DNA of 64,000 nt. Source: Phreatobacter cathodiphilus (GTDB taxonomy: Bacteria; Pseudomonadota; Alphaproteobacteria; Rhizobiales; Phreatobacteraceae). A model generated the notes under the pieces. It was given only the letters and a program-made list of their open reading frames with translations, was not told where the DNA came from and searched no databases. The DNA is taken from positions 1,356,001-1,420,000 of the forward strand of contig NZ_CP027668.1 of assembly GCF_003008515.1 (NCBI RefSeq). Direction: 5' to 3'. The position numbers and the translations under genes are program-made. Shown piece after piece: positions 26,839-35,218 of the stretch (the stretch's first letter is position 1; each line of letters starts with the position of its first letter).

Positions 26839-26867
26839 CTCATAGCAACCGATCCCCCGCGCCACAA
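26839..26867 (-). promoter_or_regulatory. Candidate prs promoter
   Basis: On the minus strand TTGTGG and TATGAG are spaced by 17 bases and lie 34 bp before the prs start codon. The fit to a housekeeping sigma-70-type promoter is good but was judged by eye only. Confidence 0.5.
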
Positions 26868-26918
26868 TGCCGCGCGGCCTGCCAGCACGACTGAATCAAC
26901 AGGCTGTGACGGTGGCGC

Positions 26919-26941
26919 GACGAAGAAGTCACCTCTTCGTC
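26919..26941 (-). terminator. Hairpin downstream of pgeF
   Basis: An 8-bp perfect stem (GACGAAGA and its complement) with a 7-base loop lies 29 bp past the pgeF stop and upstream of the prs promoter. It lacks a clear T-tract, so termination is plausible but not certain. Confidence 0.4.
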
Positions 26942-26969
26942 CCGCACTGCGATACGCCGGAGGCCGGTG

Positions 26970-27737
26970 TCAGCCCGACAGCGCGATGCCGGCGATGTGG
27001 CGGCCATAGTCCGGCTCCTTGCGGTGGGTGGTTCGCCGGTAGGAGTAGAAGCGGGTCTCGTCCGCATAGGTGTCGAGGCCGAGATCGTCGATCGCGGCGA
27101 TGCCCGCCGCCTGCAGCCGGTGGGCGATGAAGCCGGGCAGGTCGAACTGGGCATGGCCCGGCCGCCCCGCCGCGAAGAACCGCTCGTAGCTCTCGTCCGC
27201 GACGCGGAACTGGTCGACGAAGGCCTGGGACACCTCGTAGCTCGGCTGGCGGATGAGCGGGCCGATGGCGGCGTGGATGCGGGCGCGGTCGGCGCCGAGC
27301 CCTTCCATGGCGGCGACGGTGGCTTCCAGCACGCCGCCGACGGCGCCCTTCCATCCGGCATGGGCGGCTCCGACCACGCCGGCTTGCGGGTCGGCGAAGA
27401 GCACCGGGCCGCAATCGGCGGCGGCGACGCCGCAGGCGATGCCCGGAACCTTCGTCACCACCGCATCGGCGCGCGGCCGGTCGCCGCCATCGTGCGGCGT
27501 CTCGGCGACGATCACCTGGGGCGAGTGGATCTGGAAGCAGGAGATCAGGGCGTTTTCGGCGACGCCGAGCGTCTCCGCCATGCGCCGCCGGTTCTCGCGC
27601 ACCCTGGCACCGTCGTCGTTGGAGCCGAGCCCGGCATTGAGCGAGGCGTAGAGCCCTTCCGACACACCGCCCTCGCGGGTGAAGAAGGCGTGGCGGATGC
27701 CGGGCAGGGCGGCGAGGGCAGGGGAGGTGACGAACAT
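26970..27737 (-). CDS. pgeF: Peptidoglycan editing factor PgeF (YfiH, laccase-like domain)
   Basis: This 255-residue cytoplasmic protein belongs to the multicopper polyphenol oxidase/YfiH family, described as removing wrongly incorporated L-Ser from peptidoglycan precursors. The metal-binding residues are visible in FQIHSPQV (about 70), AADCGPVLF (about 108) and AAHAGWKGAVGG (about 125). The N-terminus HAFFTREGGVSEG and the C-terminal YADETRFYSYRR are typical. It lies downstream of midA and lgt, as in many alphaproteobacteria, but with a siderophore-interacting protein gene in between. Confidence 0.9.
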   Translation of the reverse strand: MFVTSPALAALPGIRHAFFTREGGVSEGLYASLNAGLGSNDDGARVRENRRRMAETLGVAENALISCFQIHSPQVIVAETPHDGGDRPRADAVVTKVPGIACGVAAADCGPVLFADPQAGVVGAAHAGWKGAVGGVLEATVAAMEGLGADRARIHAAIGPLIRQPSYEVSQAFVDQFRVADESYERFFAAGRPGHAQFDLPGFIAHRLQAAGIAAIDDLGLDTYADETRFYSYRRTTHRKEPDYGRHIAGIALSG

Positions 27738-27784
27738 GAGGCAAAGCGAAATCTGCTTCGCCCGCCGCTGTCAATCGGCGGCCC

Positions 27785-28864
27785 TCAGGCGGCCTCGTCT
27801 CCCGTCAGCCCGTGCTTCCAGTAGCCGACCGCCATGCACCTGGCGCGGTCGAGGCCCTTCTCGTCGCGCCAATAGGTGCGGATGCGGCGGGCGATCGCCT
27901 CTTCCGCGCCGAGCCAGCAGACGACGTCGTCGTGGTCCGGCAGCGCTGCCGCCATCACCGCATCGGCCAGCAGATCGTTGCGGCCGGGCTCGCGCCCCCG
28001 CCTGAACAGCCAGAGCAGGGTCACCCCCGCGGGATGGGAGAGGTCCTGCACCTCGGCCTCGTTCTCCACCTCGATCAGGGCCTGGCCGGACGTCTGCGCC
28101 GGCAACCGCTCGAGGATCCGCGCCATGGCGGGAATGGCGGTCTCGTCGCCGGCGAGCAGCACATGGGCCGCCGGCCGCATCTCCCGGCCGCCGGGACCCA
28201 TGACGCCGATCACCGCCCCGGCCCGCGCCGAGGCTGCCCAGTCGGACGCGACGCCCGGCGCCGCGTGCAGGACGAAGTCGATGTCCATCTCGCCCGCCGC
28301 GGCGTCGATGCGGCGCATCGTATAGACCCGCTGAACCGGGCGGCGCTCCTCCGGCGGCCAGAGCGGCCGGCCGTTCTTGCCCGGCTTCGGCCATTCCGGC
28401 GGATGGACGCCGGCGGGGGGGAAGAGCAGGCGCACGTGCAGGCTGTCGCCCTCGAAACGCCTGAGGTCCTTGCCCGTGAAGGTGATGCGACGCACTTGCG
28501 GTGTCACGTCGGCGACCCGCAGCACCGTCAGTTCCCGCAGGCTGGGCAGGACGTCGACGTCGCAGCCGTCGCCGGTCCAGACCACCTCCGGCTTCTCCGC
28601 CGCCGCGACCTCCTCGATCTGGCTGCTGAGGACGAATTTCAGCACCGAGAGCCCCTGTTCGGTGCGCGATTCCAGCCTGACGTGCAGCCGGTCGGCCCCA
28701 GCTTCCAGGGTTCCGGTCCCCAGTCCGTCGACCAGTTGAATCCGCCCCCGGCCGGCCGCCGCCTCGGTTTCGAAATCGGCCTCTGCGAGCCGGGCGCAGA
28801 CCGCCGCGACATAGGACTGGCCGGATGTGGTGGGAATGGTGGCCTCGGCCTTCAGCATCGTCAT
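27785..28864 (-). CDS. Siderophore-interacting protein with N-terminal DUF2218 domain
   Basis: This 359-residue protein has a DUF2218 domain at about residues 4-95 fused to an FAD-binding siderophore-interacting domain: VLRVADVTPQVRRITFTGKD (about 112-131), VQRVYTMRRID (flavin-binding RxYT-like region) and AHVLLAGDETAIPAMARIL near 207. Such ViuB-type enzymes reduce ferric siderophores in the cytoplasm to release iron. The ATG at 28862-28864 was chosen because DUF2218 starts there; an upstream ATG ending at 28912 is possible. It has its own promoter at 28958-28986. No siderophore receptor or transporter is nearby. Confidence 0.88.
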   Translation of the reverse strand: MTMLKAEATIPTTSGQSYVAAVCARLAEADFETEAAAGRGRIQLVDGLGTGTLEAGADRLHVRLESRTEQGLSVLKFVLSSQIEEVAAAEKPEVVWTGDGCDVDVLPSLRELTVLRVADVTPQVRRITFTGKDLRRFEGDSLHVRLLFPPAGVHPPEWPKPGKNGRPLWPPEERRPVQRVYTMRRIDAAAGEMDIDFVLHAAPGVASDWAASARAGAVIGVMGPGGREMRPAAHVLLAGDETAIPAMARILERLPAQTSGQALIEVENEAEVQDLSHPAGVTLLWLFRRGREPGRNDLLADAVMAAALPDHDDVVCWLGAEEAIARRIRTYWRDEKGLDRARCMAVGYWKHGLTGDEAA

Positions 28865-28957
28865 GGGTCCAACCTCTGGGCGCGGCGGGAGCGGCTGGCT
28901 GGCGGAAGTCACTCGCTGGCGGGCTGGCGCGACAGCCTCCTCCGGGGAGGCCCGGGA

Positions 28958-28986
28958 GGCATAGAAAAGTAGACACGTGAAGTCAA
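28958..28986 (-). promoter_or_regulatory. Promoter of the siderophore-interacting protein gene
   Basis: On the minus strand TTGACT (28981-28986) and TATGCC (28958-28963) are separated by exactly 17 bases, about 95 bp before the start codon. The AT-rich stretch stands out from its GC-rich surroundings. I could not confirm a Fur or Irr box by eye. Confidence 0.6.
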
Positions 28987-28989
28987 CAA

Positions 28990-30066
28990 TCAGGTGGGCA
29001 GGCGCCGCAGGAGCGGCGGCGAGGAGGCGACGGGAATCGCCTTGAACAGGCTTCCCATTCCCGCCGGTGCCGGATCGATCAGGCGTTCGACGCCGGCGCG
29101 GATGGTCTCGAAGGCACCGGGACGTACTTCCGCCAGGCGCTCCGCCCGCTCGCGCAGGCCGAGGGCGAAGAGCAGCGCCCGCTGGGTCACCGGCTCGCCC
29201 GCCGCGAGGCCCGCTCCCGTCGACGCCGCCGCGAAGGCCTCGAAGTCCACATGGGCGGTCAGGTCCGCCTCGCCGGGGGCCGTCAGCGGATCGGCGAAGC
29301 GATGGCCCCGCACAGCCTGCAATGTCTCGCCGTGGGCGGATCGCGCGTGGCCGTAATCGACGAAGAGGGCGGCGAGGGGAGCCTCGCGTCCGGCGAGCGT
29401 CGCCGCGAGTGGGCGGTAGGCCGGGCAGATCTCCACCACCGCCCCGGCCGGCGCCGCGCGCAGGGCGGCGGGGATGACCTCGAGCGGCACGGGGTCGCGG
29501 GCCAGCCCGAAGGCGAGCGCACCGTCGACCAGGCCCACCACCCGCTCGCGCCAGCCCTGCGGCGTCATGACGAACTGGCGGATCGGCAGCGCGTCGAGGA
29601 ATTCGTTGGCGACGAGGATGGCCGGGCCCGCCGGCACGGCGGCGAGGTCCCGATGCCAGGCGCAGGAAACCCCGACCGACGCCAGCGTCTCCTGCTGGCG
29701 GGCCGTCAGAACCGGCGAAGTCTCGACCAGATGCACCGAGAGCGCCGCCCGGAAGGCCGGGAGCGCCTGCGCCGCGCGCAGCATGTCCGCCATCAGCGTG
29801 CCGCGGCCGGGGCCGAGTTCGACGAGGTTCACCCGCTCCGGCCGTCCCAGGGCCTCCCAGGCCGCCGCCGCCCAGACGCCGATCAACTCGCCGAAGACCT
29901 GGCTGATCTCAGGCGCGGTGACGAAATCGCCCGCAGCCCCGAGCGGATCGCGCGTCATGTAATAGCCGTGGCGGGGATGGCCGAGCGCCAGCGCCATGAA
30001 GCGGTCGACTGGCAGCGGCCCTTCGGTCCTGATCAGCGCCTCCAGCTCGGTCGCGAGCGCGCTCAT
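28990..30066 (-). CDS. Class I SAM-dependent methyltransferase, MidA/NDUFAF7 family
   Basis: This 358-residue protein belongs to the family of mitochondrial NDUFAF7/MidA, an arginine methyltransferase that supports complex I assembly in eukaryotes. Motifs are FMALALGHPRHGYYMTRDPLG (starting near 21), GDFVTAPEISQVFGELIG, the SAM-binding VNLVELGPGRGTLMADML (about 78-95) and EFLDALPIRQF. The ATG overlaps the TGA of lgt by 4 nt, fixing the start and placing it in an lgt-midA operon. Its bacterial substrate is not established. Confidence 0.9.
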   Translation of the reverse strand: MSALATELEALIRTEGPLPVDRFMALALGHPRHGYYMTRDPLGAAGDFVTAPEISQVFGELIGVWAAAAWEALGRPERVNLVELGPGRGTLMADMLRAAQALPAFRAALSVHLVETSPVLTARQQETLASVGVSCAWHRDLAAVPAGPAILVANEFLDALPIRQFVMTPQGWRERVVGLVDGALAFGLARDPVPLEVIPAALRAAPAGAVVEICPAYRPLAATLAGREAPLAALFVDYGHARSAHGETLQAVRGHRFADPLTAPGEADLTAHVDFEAFAAASTGAGLAAGEPVTQRALLFALGLRERAERLAEVRPGAFETIRAGVERLIDPAPAGMGSLFKAIPVASSPPLLRRLPT

Positions 30067-30878
30067 GCCGGCAGGCGCCGCGCCCTCAGCACCAGCCACA
30101 GTCCCACGGCGACCAGCGGCACCGACAGCAGCTGGCCCATGGTGGCGCCGGCGAACAGGAAGCCGAGCTGCGGGTCCGGCTGGCGGAACAGCTCGCCGAA
30201 GGAGCGGGCGAGGCCGTAGCCGATGCCGAAGCAGCCGGCGACGAGGCCGGGGCGCTTCAGGCCGCCGGAACGCGCGATCAGCAGCAGCACGATGAAGAGC
30301 AGCAGGCCCTCGGTCAGCGCCTGGTAGATCTGGCTCGGGTGGCGTGGCTCGGGTCCCGCACCGGGGAAGATGATGGCCCAGGGCACGTCGGCGACGCGGC
30401 CCCAGAGCTCCGGCTTGATGAAATTGGCCAGCCGCCCCAGCGCGATGCCGATCGGCGCGACGACGGCGGCGAGGTCGATGAGCGGCAGCAGCGGCAGCGA
30501 ATTGCGGCGCGCGAAGATCAGGAGCCCGACCACCGCCCCGACGATGCCGCCGTGGAAGGCCATGCCGCCCTCCCAGACCGCGAGGACGGCGGCGGGATGC
30601 GCGAGGTAGTAGTCGAGGTTGTAGACGAAGACGAAGGCGAGGCGGCCGCCGAGAATGCCGCACAGCGCCGCCCAGACGATGGCGTCGTCGATGACCGCCG
30701 GCGCGAAGGGCGCCTTGCCACCGGGCCAGAGCCTGTCGGTCGCGACCAGCCGCTTCGCCAGCCACCAGCCGAACAGGAAGCCGCCGATATAGGCCAGCGC
30801 GTACCAGCGGATGGCGATGGGACCGATCTCGATCAGCACCGGGTCGATGACGGGAAAGGGCAGGGCAAGGAGGGCCAT
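30063..30878 (-). CDS. lgt: Prolipoprotein diacylglyceryl transferase
   Basis: This 271-residue inner-membrane enzyme moves diacylglycerol from phosphatidylglycerol to the lipobox cysteine of prolipoproteins. It has seven hydrophobic segments, the HGG region (AFHGGIVGAVVG, near 103) and the Lgt signature GRLANFIKPELWG (near 145), where Lys replaces the more usual Asn. The ATG at 30876-30878 yields the normal N-terminus; upstream in-frame codons add an unlikely Gly/Arg-rich extension. It is the first gene of lgt-midA and divergent from ubiK. Confidence 0.93.
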   Translation of the reverse strand: MALLALPFPVIDPVLIEIGPIAIRWYALAYIGGFLFGWWLAKRLVATDRLWPGGKAPFAPAVIDDAIVWAALCGILGGRLAFVFVYNLDYYLAHPAAVLAVWEGGMAFHGGIVGAVVGLLIFARRNSLPLLPLIDLAAVVAPIGIALGRLANFIKPELWGRVADVPWAIIFPGAGPEPRHPSQIYQALTEGLLLFIVLLLIARSGGLKRPGLVAGCFGIGYGLARSFGELFRQPDPQLGFLFAGATMGQLLSVPLVAVGLWLVLRARRLPA

Positions 30879-30930
30879 GGCGGGGATGTGCCCGCCGCCG
30901 CCCGCGAGGTCAAGCCACGCCCGCGCACCC

Positions 30931-30959
30931 TTGCGCTGGCGCTCCGGCGACCCCATACC
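30931..30959 (+). promoter_or_regulatory. Candidate ubiK promoter
   Basis: TTGCGC and CATACC lie 17 bases apart, 23 bp before the ubiK start codon. The match to consensus is only moderate. Confidence 0.35.
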
Positions 30960-30982
30960 CTGACCAGCAGCGGAGATTTCCC

Positions 30983-31237
30983 ATGACCCAGACCAGCGGC
31001 CGCATCGCCGACGAATTCGCCAAGCTCATGACCGACGCCGCGGGCTTCGCCCAGGGCATGAAGCGCGAGGCCGACACCTTCGTGAAGACCCAGGCCGAGC
31101 GTTTCCTGCGCGACATGGACCTGCCGAGCCGCGAGGAATTCGAGGCGGTGCGCGACATGGCCGTAAAGGCCCGCGAGGAGAACGAGGCCCTCAAGGCGCG
31201 CATCGAGGCGCTGGAGGCGCGGCTCTCCGCCGGCTGA
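30983..31237 (+). CDS. ubiK: UbiK/BMFP-family accessory protein
   Basis: This 84-residue protein has an amphipathic N-terminal helix (IADEFAKLMTDAAGFAQGMKREAD, described here by residues 7-30) and a C-terminal coiled coil (residues about 49-82, EEFEAVRDMAVKAREENEAL). This matches the Brucella membrane fusogenic protein/YqiC family, whose enterobacterial member UbiK assists aerobic ubiquinone synthesis. It forms trimers in characterised relatives. The gene is single, divergent from lgt, and ends 7 bp from the convergent mlrC-like gene. Confidence 0.85.
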   Translation: MTQTSGRIADEFAKLMTDAAGFAQGMKREADTFVKTQAERFLRDMDLPSREEFEAVRDMAVKAREENEALKARIEALEARLSAG

Positions 31238-31244
31238 ACGGCCC

Positions 31245-32732
31245 TTACTGGTTCGACATCGGCCGGCGCCGCACGTCCGGCCTGAGGTGCCGGAAGGGAA
31301 TGACGCCGGTGTCGTCCAGCGCGGCGCCGGGCGAGGCCCCGACCACCACCGAATCCGCATAGGGCTGCCAGTCGCCGCGGAAATGCACCGAACTCTTCAG
31401 CACCACCACCTTGTAGGCGGTGATGTCGACGCCGAGATGGGTGCAGACCGCCACGCAATGCGGCTGCTGGCGCACCGACCCGACGACGAGGTCGATGCCG
31501 CCGATCCTCAGCCTGGCCGACGGGCCCATGTTGATCGGCTGGCCGCCCACCATGGGCCCGGTGCCGGTAAAGCGCCCGTCCGAGACGGCGACCACCTCCG
31601 CCTTCGTCGTCAGCGGCTGCTCGCCGGGGCCTGAACCGTTCGCCGCAAAGGTCACCTCGATGGTCGCGCCCTTGCCGGCGGCATGGGCGGCCCCGGCGAT
31701 CTCGGGTTCGTGGAAGAGCGCCATCAGCGTCTCCTTCGCGCCGCGGTTGATCATGGCGCGCAGGAACCCGGTGGTGATGGAGGAGCCGCCGGCCCCCGGA
31801 TTGTCCTGGGTATCGGCGATGATGACGGGCTTGGAGGCGAGCGCTGCGCGGGAGAAGGCGAGGGTCACCGCCTCGTCCTGCGGCTTGGCGAGGTGCTCGA
31901 GGAAGGCCGCCTCCGAACGCAGCACAGCCTTGAACAGGCGATCGACGGCCTCATCGACGACCCCCTGGTCGGCGCCGTAGCCGATGACGGTGGCGCCCAT
32001 GTCGAAGATGTCGGCGGAGGGAAAGCCCGGGCAGAGTGAGAGATGCACGCCGGTCTCGGCCTCGATCTCGCCGAGCAGGGCATAGAGCCCCTTCATCGGC
32101 TCGATCATCGAGCAGCCCGAGGCGATGGGGATCAGGAACGGCAACTGCCGGAAGGCGCGCGCGGGACGCGGGCCCCACGACACCACCCGGTCGAACCACT
32201 CGGCGACGCGCTGGCCCGTCTGCAGCCAGTCGATGTGCGGATAGGTGCGGTAGGCCGACATGAAGCTCGCGTTGTCGACCATCTGCCGCGTGACGTTGGC
32301 GTGGAGGTCGAGGGAGGCGACGACCGGCATGTCGGGCCCGACGAGGCGGCGCACGCGGGCGAGCAGTTCCCCCTCGGCATCCTCGATGGTCTCGGTGGTC
32401 ATGGCGCCGTGCAATTCGAGAAACACGGCGTCGGGCGCGGCATCGGCGATGTCGGCGAGAATGTAGGAGACGGCGCGCTCGAAGACGGCATCCTCCACCC
32501 GCCCCGAGGGCTGGGCGAAGGACCACGACAGCGGCACCATCTCGTGCCCCGCCTTTTCGGCGACGCCCATGAAGCCGGCGACGGCGATGTTGAAGGGGCG
32601 GAACTTCGTCAGGATCTCGCCGCCGCGGGTGAAGCCCGGCCAGGCGCCTTCCTGGTTGAACATGGCCCAGGGGGTCGGCGCGGGAACGAAGGTGTTGGTC
32701 TCGTGCATGAAACCGCCGACGGCAATGCGCAT
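31245..32732 (-). CDS. M81 family metallopeptidase (MlrC-like)
   Basis: This 495-residue protein matches the MlrC/M81 family, named for the enzyme that cleaves linearised microcystin peptides. It opens with IAVGGFMHETNTFVPAPTPW and contains the metal-site regions FLELHGAMTTET (about 106) and VASLDLHANVT (about 133). The C-terminal MlrC domain includes IADTQDNPGAGGSS and VLKSSVHFRGDW. The ATG at 32730-32732 begins exactly at the domain. Most relatives in rhizobia are linked to peptide or amide catabolism; no such gene is adjacent here, so the substrate is open. Confidence 0.88.
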   Translation of the reverse strand: MRIAVGGFMHETNTFVPAPTPWAMFNQEGAWPGFTRGGEILTKFRPFNIAVAGFMGVAEKAGHEMVPLSWSFAQPSGRVEDAVFERAVSYILADIADAAPDAVFLELHGAMTTETIEDAEGELLARVRRLVGPDMPVVASLDLHANVTRQMVDNASFMSAYRTYPHIDWLQTGQRVAEWFDRVVSWGPRPARAFRQLPFLIPIASGCSMIEPMKGLYALLGEIEAETGVHLSLCPGFPSADIFDMGATVIGYGADQGVVDEAVDRLFKAVLRSEAAFLEHLAKPQDEAVTLAFSRAALASKPVIIADTQDNPGAGGSSITTGFLRAMINRGAKETLMALFHEPEIAGAAHAAGKGATIEVTFAANGSGPGEQPLTTKAEVVAVSDGRFTGTGPMVGGQPINMGPSARLRIGGIDLVVGSVRQQPHCVAVCTHLGVDITAYKVVVLKSSVHFRGDWQPYADSVVVGASPGAALDDTGVIPFRHLRPDVRRRPMSNQ

Positions 32733-32852
32733 GGGAATGACTTTCCTCTTGGGGCCTGAAGCATCAAAGACGATGGCGCGCGACGCTGCCAGTCGGTCCA
32801 CGGCATGGCGCCGTCGCGCCCCTGGCCCTTGACGCACAGGCGGGGCAAACCC

Positions 32853-32885
32853 TTGATGCCGGCAGCCGCTGAAACCATAATGGTT
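32853..32885 (+). promoter_or_regulatory. Toxin-antitoxin promoter with overlapping operator
   Basis: TTGATG (32853-32858) and CATAAT (32876-32881) are 17 bp apart. A palindrome, AACCAT-A-ATGGTT (32873-32885), covers the -10 element, the expected arrangement for autorepression by the ribbon-helix-helix antitoxin. GGAGG (32893-32897) then precedes the antitoxin ATG by 8 bases. Confidence 0.7.
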
Positions 32886-32905
32886 CCATATCGGAGGTTT
32901 CTGCG

Positions 32906-33148
32906 ATGGCCACGCTGACGTTGAAGAACATCCCGGATGATCTCTACGAGCGGCTGCGCGAGCGTGCGGCCCTGCATCGCCGTTCGATCAACGGGGAGAT
33001 GATCCATTGTCTGGAGCAGGCGCTGCAGCCGCGCAGGCTCACGCCGGAGGATCGGTTGCAACGCATCCGGTCCCTGAGGCCCGCCATCGATCCGCAGGCG
33101 GTGACCCACGAAGACCTCGTCGCAGCCATCGATGAAGGCCGCCCGTGA
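32906..33148 (+). CDS. FitA-like ribbon-helix-helix antitoxin
   Basis: This 80-residue protein begins with an Arc/FitA-type DNA-binding fold (ATLTLKNIPDDLYERLRERA, residues 2-21, then HRRSINGEMIHCLEQAL) and ends in a charged tail that would wrap the toxin. It should neutralise the PIN toxin encoded next and, with it, repress their shared promoter at the palindrome 32873-32885. Its TGA overlaps the toxin's GTG by 4 nt, so the antitoxin is made first and the toxin by coupled translation. Confidence 0.88.
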   Translation: MATLTLKNIPDDLYERLRERAALHRRSINGEMIHCLEQALQPRRLTPEDRLQRIRSLRPAIDPQAVTHEDLVAAIDEGRP

Positions 33149-33546
33149 TCGTCGCCGATACCAACGTCATCGCCTATCTGCTGATTCCCTCGCCTTTCAC
33201 GGAAATGGCCGAGCAACTCTACACGCAGGACACGGAATGGGTTGCGCCGGCACTCTGGCGGAGCGAGTTCCGCAATGTCCTGTCCCTCTATATGCGGCGC
33301 TCTCTGCTGTCGCTGGATCAGGCGGTTGCGCTCCAGGAGGAGGCCGAGGATCTCCTCCGAGGCAACGAGTATGACGTGGTTTCCGCCGACGTTCTGGCGC
33401 TCAGCCGGGACAGCGGATGCTCCGCCTATGACTGCGAGTTCGTCGTGCTCGCCCGCTTCCTCGGCGTTCCGCTGGTGACGGCGGACAGGAGGCTAGCCCG
33501 GGCTTTCCCGCAGTATGCCCGGCCGCTGGAGACGGCAGCCGGATAG
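33145..33546 (+). CDS. PIN-domain toxin, VapC/FitB type
   Basis: This 133-residue protein is a PIN-domain ribonuclease of a type II toxin-antitoxin pair. The acidic metal-binding residues are all in place: Asp5 (IVADTNVIAYLL), Glu41 (WRSEFRN), Asp96 (SAYDCEFV) and Asp114 (VTADRRLARAF). It should therefore be catalytically competent. The GTG start overlaps the antitoxin stop. A hairpin follows immediately after its stop. The target RNA cannot be inferred. Confidence 0.88.
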   Translation: MIVADTNVIAYLLIPSPFTEMAEQLYTQDTEWVAPALWRSEFRNVLSLYMRRSLLSLDQAVALQEEAEDLLRGNEYDVVSADVLALSRDSGCSAYDCEFVVLARFLGVPLVTADRRLARAFPQYARPLETAAG

Positions 33547-33549
33547 GCA

Positions 33550-33578
33550 AACGCCGCCGCGGAAACCGCGACGGCGTT
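33550..33578. terminator. Hairpin between convergent toxin and mmsA genes
   Basis: A 13-bp stem with one mismatch (AACGCCGCCGCGG against CCGCGACGGCGTT) closes an AAA loop 3 bp after the toxin stop and 28 bp from the mmsA stop. T-tracts are poor, so it may act with Rho. Confidence 0.55.
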
Positions 33579-33606
33579 GTCATGACGTCGGATCTGACCG
33601 ATATCC

Positions 33607-35103
33607 TCAGCCCATGGTGGGGATGACGAAGCTGGCGCCGTCCTTGATGCCCGAGGGCCAGCGGGACGTGACGGTCTTCGTCTTGGTGTAGAAGCGGAAG
33701 GCGTCCGGGCCGTGCTGGTTGAGGTCGCCGAAGGACGAGCGCTTCCAGCCGCCGAAGGTGTAATAGGCCAGCGGCACCGGGATCGGCACGTTGATGCCGA
33801 CCATGCCGACATTCACCTTGGCGGCGAAGTCGCGGGCAGCATCCCCGTCGCGGGTGTAGATGGCGACGCCGTTGCCGTATTCGTGGTCGTTGGCGAGGTC
33901 GAGCGCCTCGTTGTAGGTCTTGGCGCGGACCACCGAGAGCACGGGGCCGAAGATCTCTTCCTTGTAGATTCGCATGTCCTTGGTGACGTTGTCGAACAGA
34001 CAGCCGCCCATGTAGTAGCCGTTCTCGTAGCCCTGCATCTTGAAGCCGCGGCCGTCGACGACGAGCTTGGCGCCTTCCTTCACGCCGATGTCGACATAGC
34101 CCTTCACGCGCTCCAGCGCCTGGGCGGTGACGAGCGGCCCGAAATCGACGTCGGCTGCGGTCGACGGTCCGATCTTCAGCGCCTCGACGCGCGGCACCAG
34201 CTTGTCCATCAGGCGGTTGGCGGCGTCCTCGCCGACCGGCACGGCGACCGAGATCGCCATGCAGCGCTCGCCGGCCGAGCCGTAGCCGGCACCGATCAGG
34301 GCGTCGGCGGCCTGGTCCATGTCGGCATCCGGCATGATGATCATGTGGTTCTTGGCGCCGCCGAAGCACTGCACGCGCTTGCCGGCCGCGCAGCCGCGGG
34401 AATAGACATACTCCGCGATCGAGGTCGAGCCGACGAAGCCGACCGCCTTGATGTCCTCGTCGTCGAGGACCGCGTCCACCGCTTCCTTGTCGCCGTTGAC
34501 GACGTTGAAGATGCCCGGCGGCAGGCCGGCCTCGAGGAAGAGCTCGGCCAGCATCAGCGGCACGCCCGGGTCACGCTCGGAGGGCTTCAGCACGAAGGCG
34601 TTGCCGGCGGCGATGGCGGGGCCTGCCTTCCACAGCGGGATCATGGCGGGGAAGTTGAACGGGGTGATGCCGGCGCAGACGCCGAGCGGCTGGCGCATCG
34701 AATAGATGTCGATGCCGGGGCCGGCGCCCTCGGTATATTCGCCCTTCATCATCTGCGGCGCGCCGATGGCGAACTCGACCACTTCGAGGCCGCGCTGGAT
34801 GTCGCCCTTGGCATCGGGAATGGTCTTGCCGTGCTCACGGGCCAGCAGCTCGGCCATCTTATCGTTGTCGCGGGCGCAGAGCTCGAGGAACTTCATGAGC
34901 ACGCGGGCGCGGCGCTGCGGATTGGTGGCGGCCCAGGCCGGTTGCGCCGCCTTGGCGTTCTCCACCGCCTCGCGCACTTCGGCCTTGGAGGCGAGCGCCA
35001 CCTTGCCGAAGACCGAGCCGTCCAGCGGCTGGAACACGTCGGCGGTGCGGCCGGACTTGCCGGCGACGTGCTTGCCGCCGATGAAATGACCATAGTTGCG
35101 CAT
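33607..35103 (-). CDS. mmsA: CoA-acylating methylmalonate-semialdehyde dehydrogenase
   Basis: This 498-residue aldehyde dehydrogenase converts methylmalonate semialdehyde or malonate semialdehyde to propionyl-CoA or acetyl-CoA in valine, inositol and beta-alanine breakdown. It has the family start YGHFIGGKHVAGKSG, the NAD-binding PFNFPAMIPLW (148-158), the cofactor region VGFVGSTSIAEYVY and catalytic Cys281 in GSAGERCMAISVAV. ATG 35101-35103 gives the normal start; further upstream in-frame codons would run through the operator region. It is divergent from a LysR regulator that probably controls it. Confidence 0.9.
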   Translation of the reverse strand: MRNYGHFIGGKHVAGKSGRTADVFQPLDGSVFGKVALASKAEVREAVENAKAAQPAWAATNPQRRARVLMKFLELCARDNDKMAELLAREHGKTIPDAKGDIQRGLEVVEFAIGAPQMMKGEYTEGAGPGIDIYSMRQPLGVCAGITPFNFPAMIPLWKAGPAIAAGNAFVLKPSERDPGVPLMLAELFLEAGLPPGIFNVVNGDKEAVDAVLDDEDIKAVGFVGSTSIAEYVYSRGCAAGKRVQCFGGAKNHMIIMPDADMDQAADALIGAGYGSAGERCMAISVAVPVGEDAANRLMDKLVPRVEALKIGPSTAADVDFGPLVTAQALERVKGYVDIGVKEGAKLVVDGRGFKMQGYENGYYMGGCLFDNVTKDMRIYKEEIFGPVLSVVRAKTYNEALDLANDHEYGNGVAIYTRDGDAARDFAAKVNVGMVGINVPIPVPLAYYTFGGWKRSSFGDLNQHGPDAFRFYTKTKTVTSRWPSGIKDGASFVIPTMG

Positions 35104-35218
35104 GGACGTCGTCTCCCTCGGTACCTGGCTTCGGCGGGCGAAAAGCGTCGCGCCCCGGCCAAGCGTCAGATCGAAATGGACCCGCGCCATCCCTAGAGCG
35201 AAGCCATGCGGCAACCAA

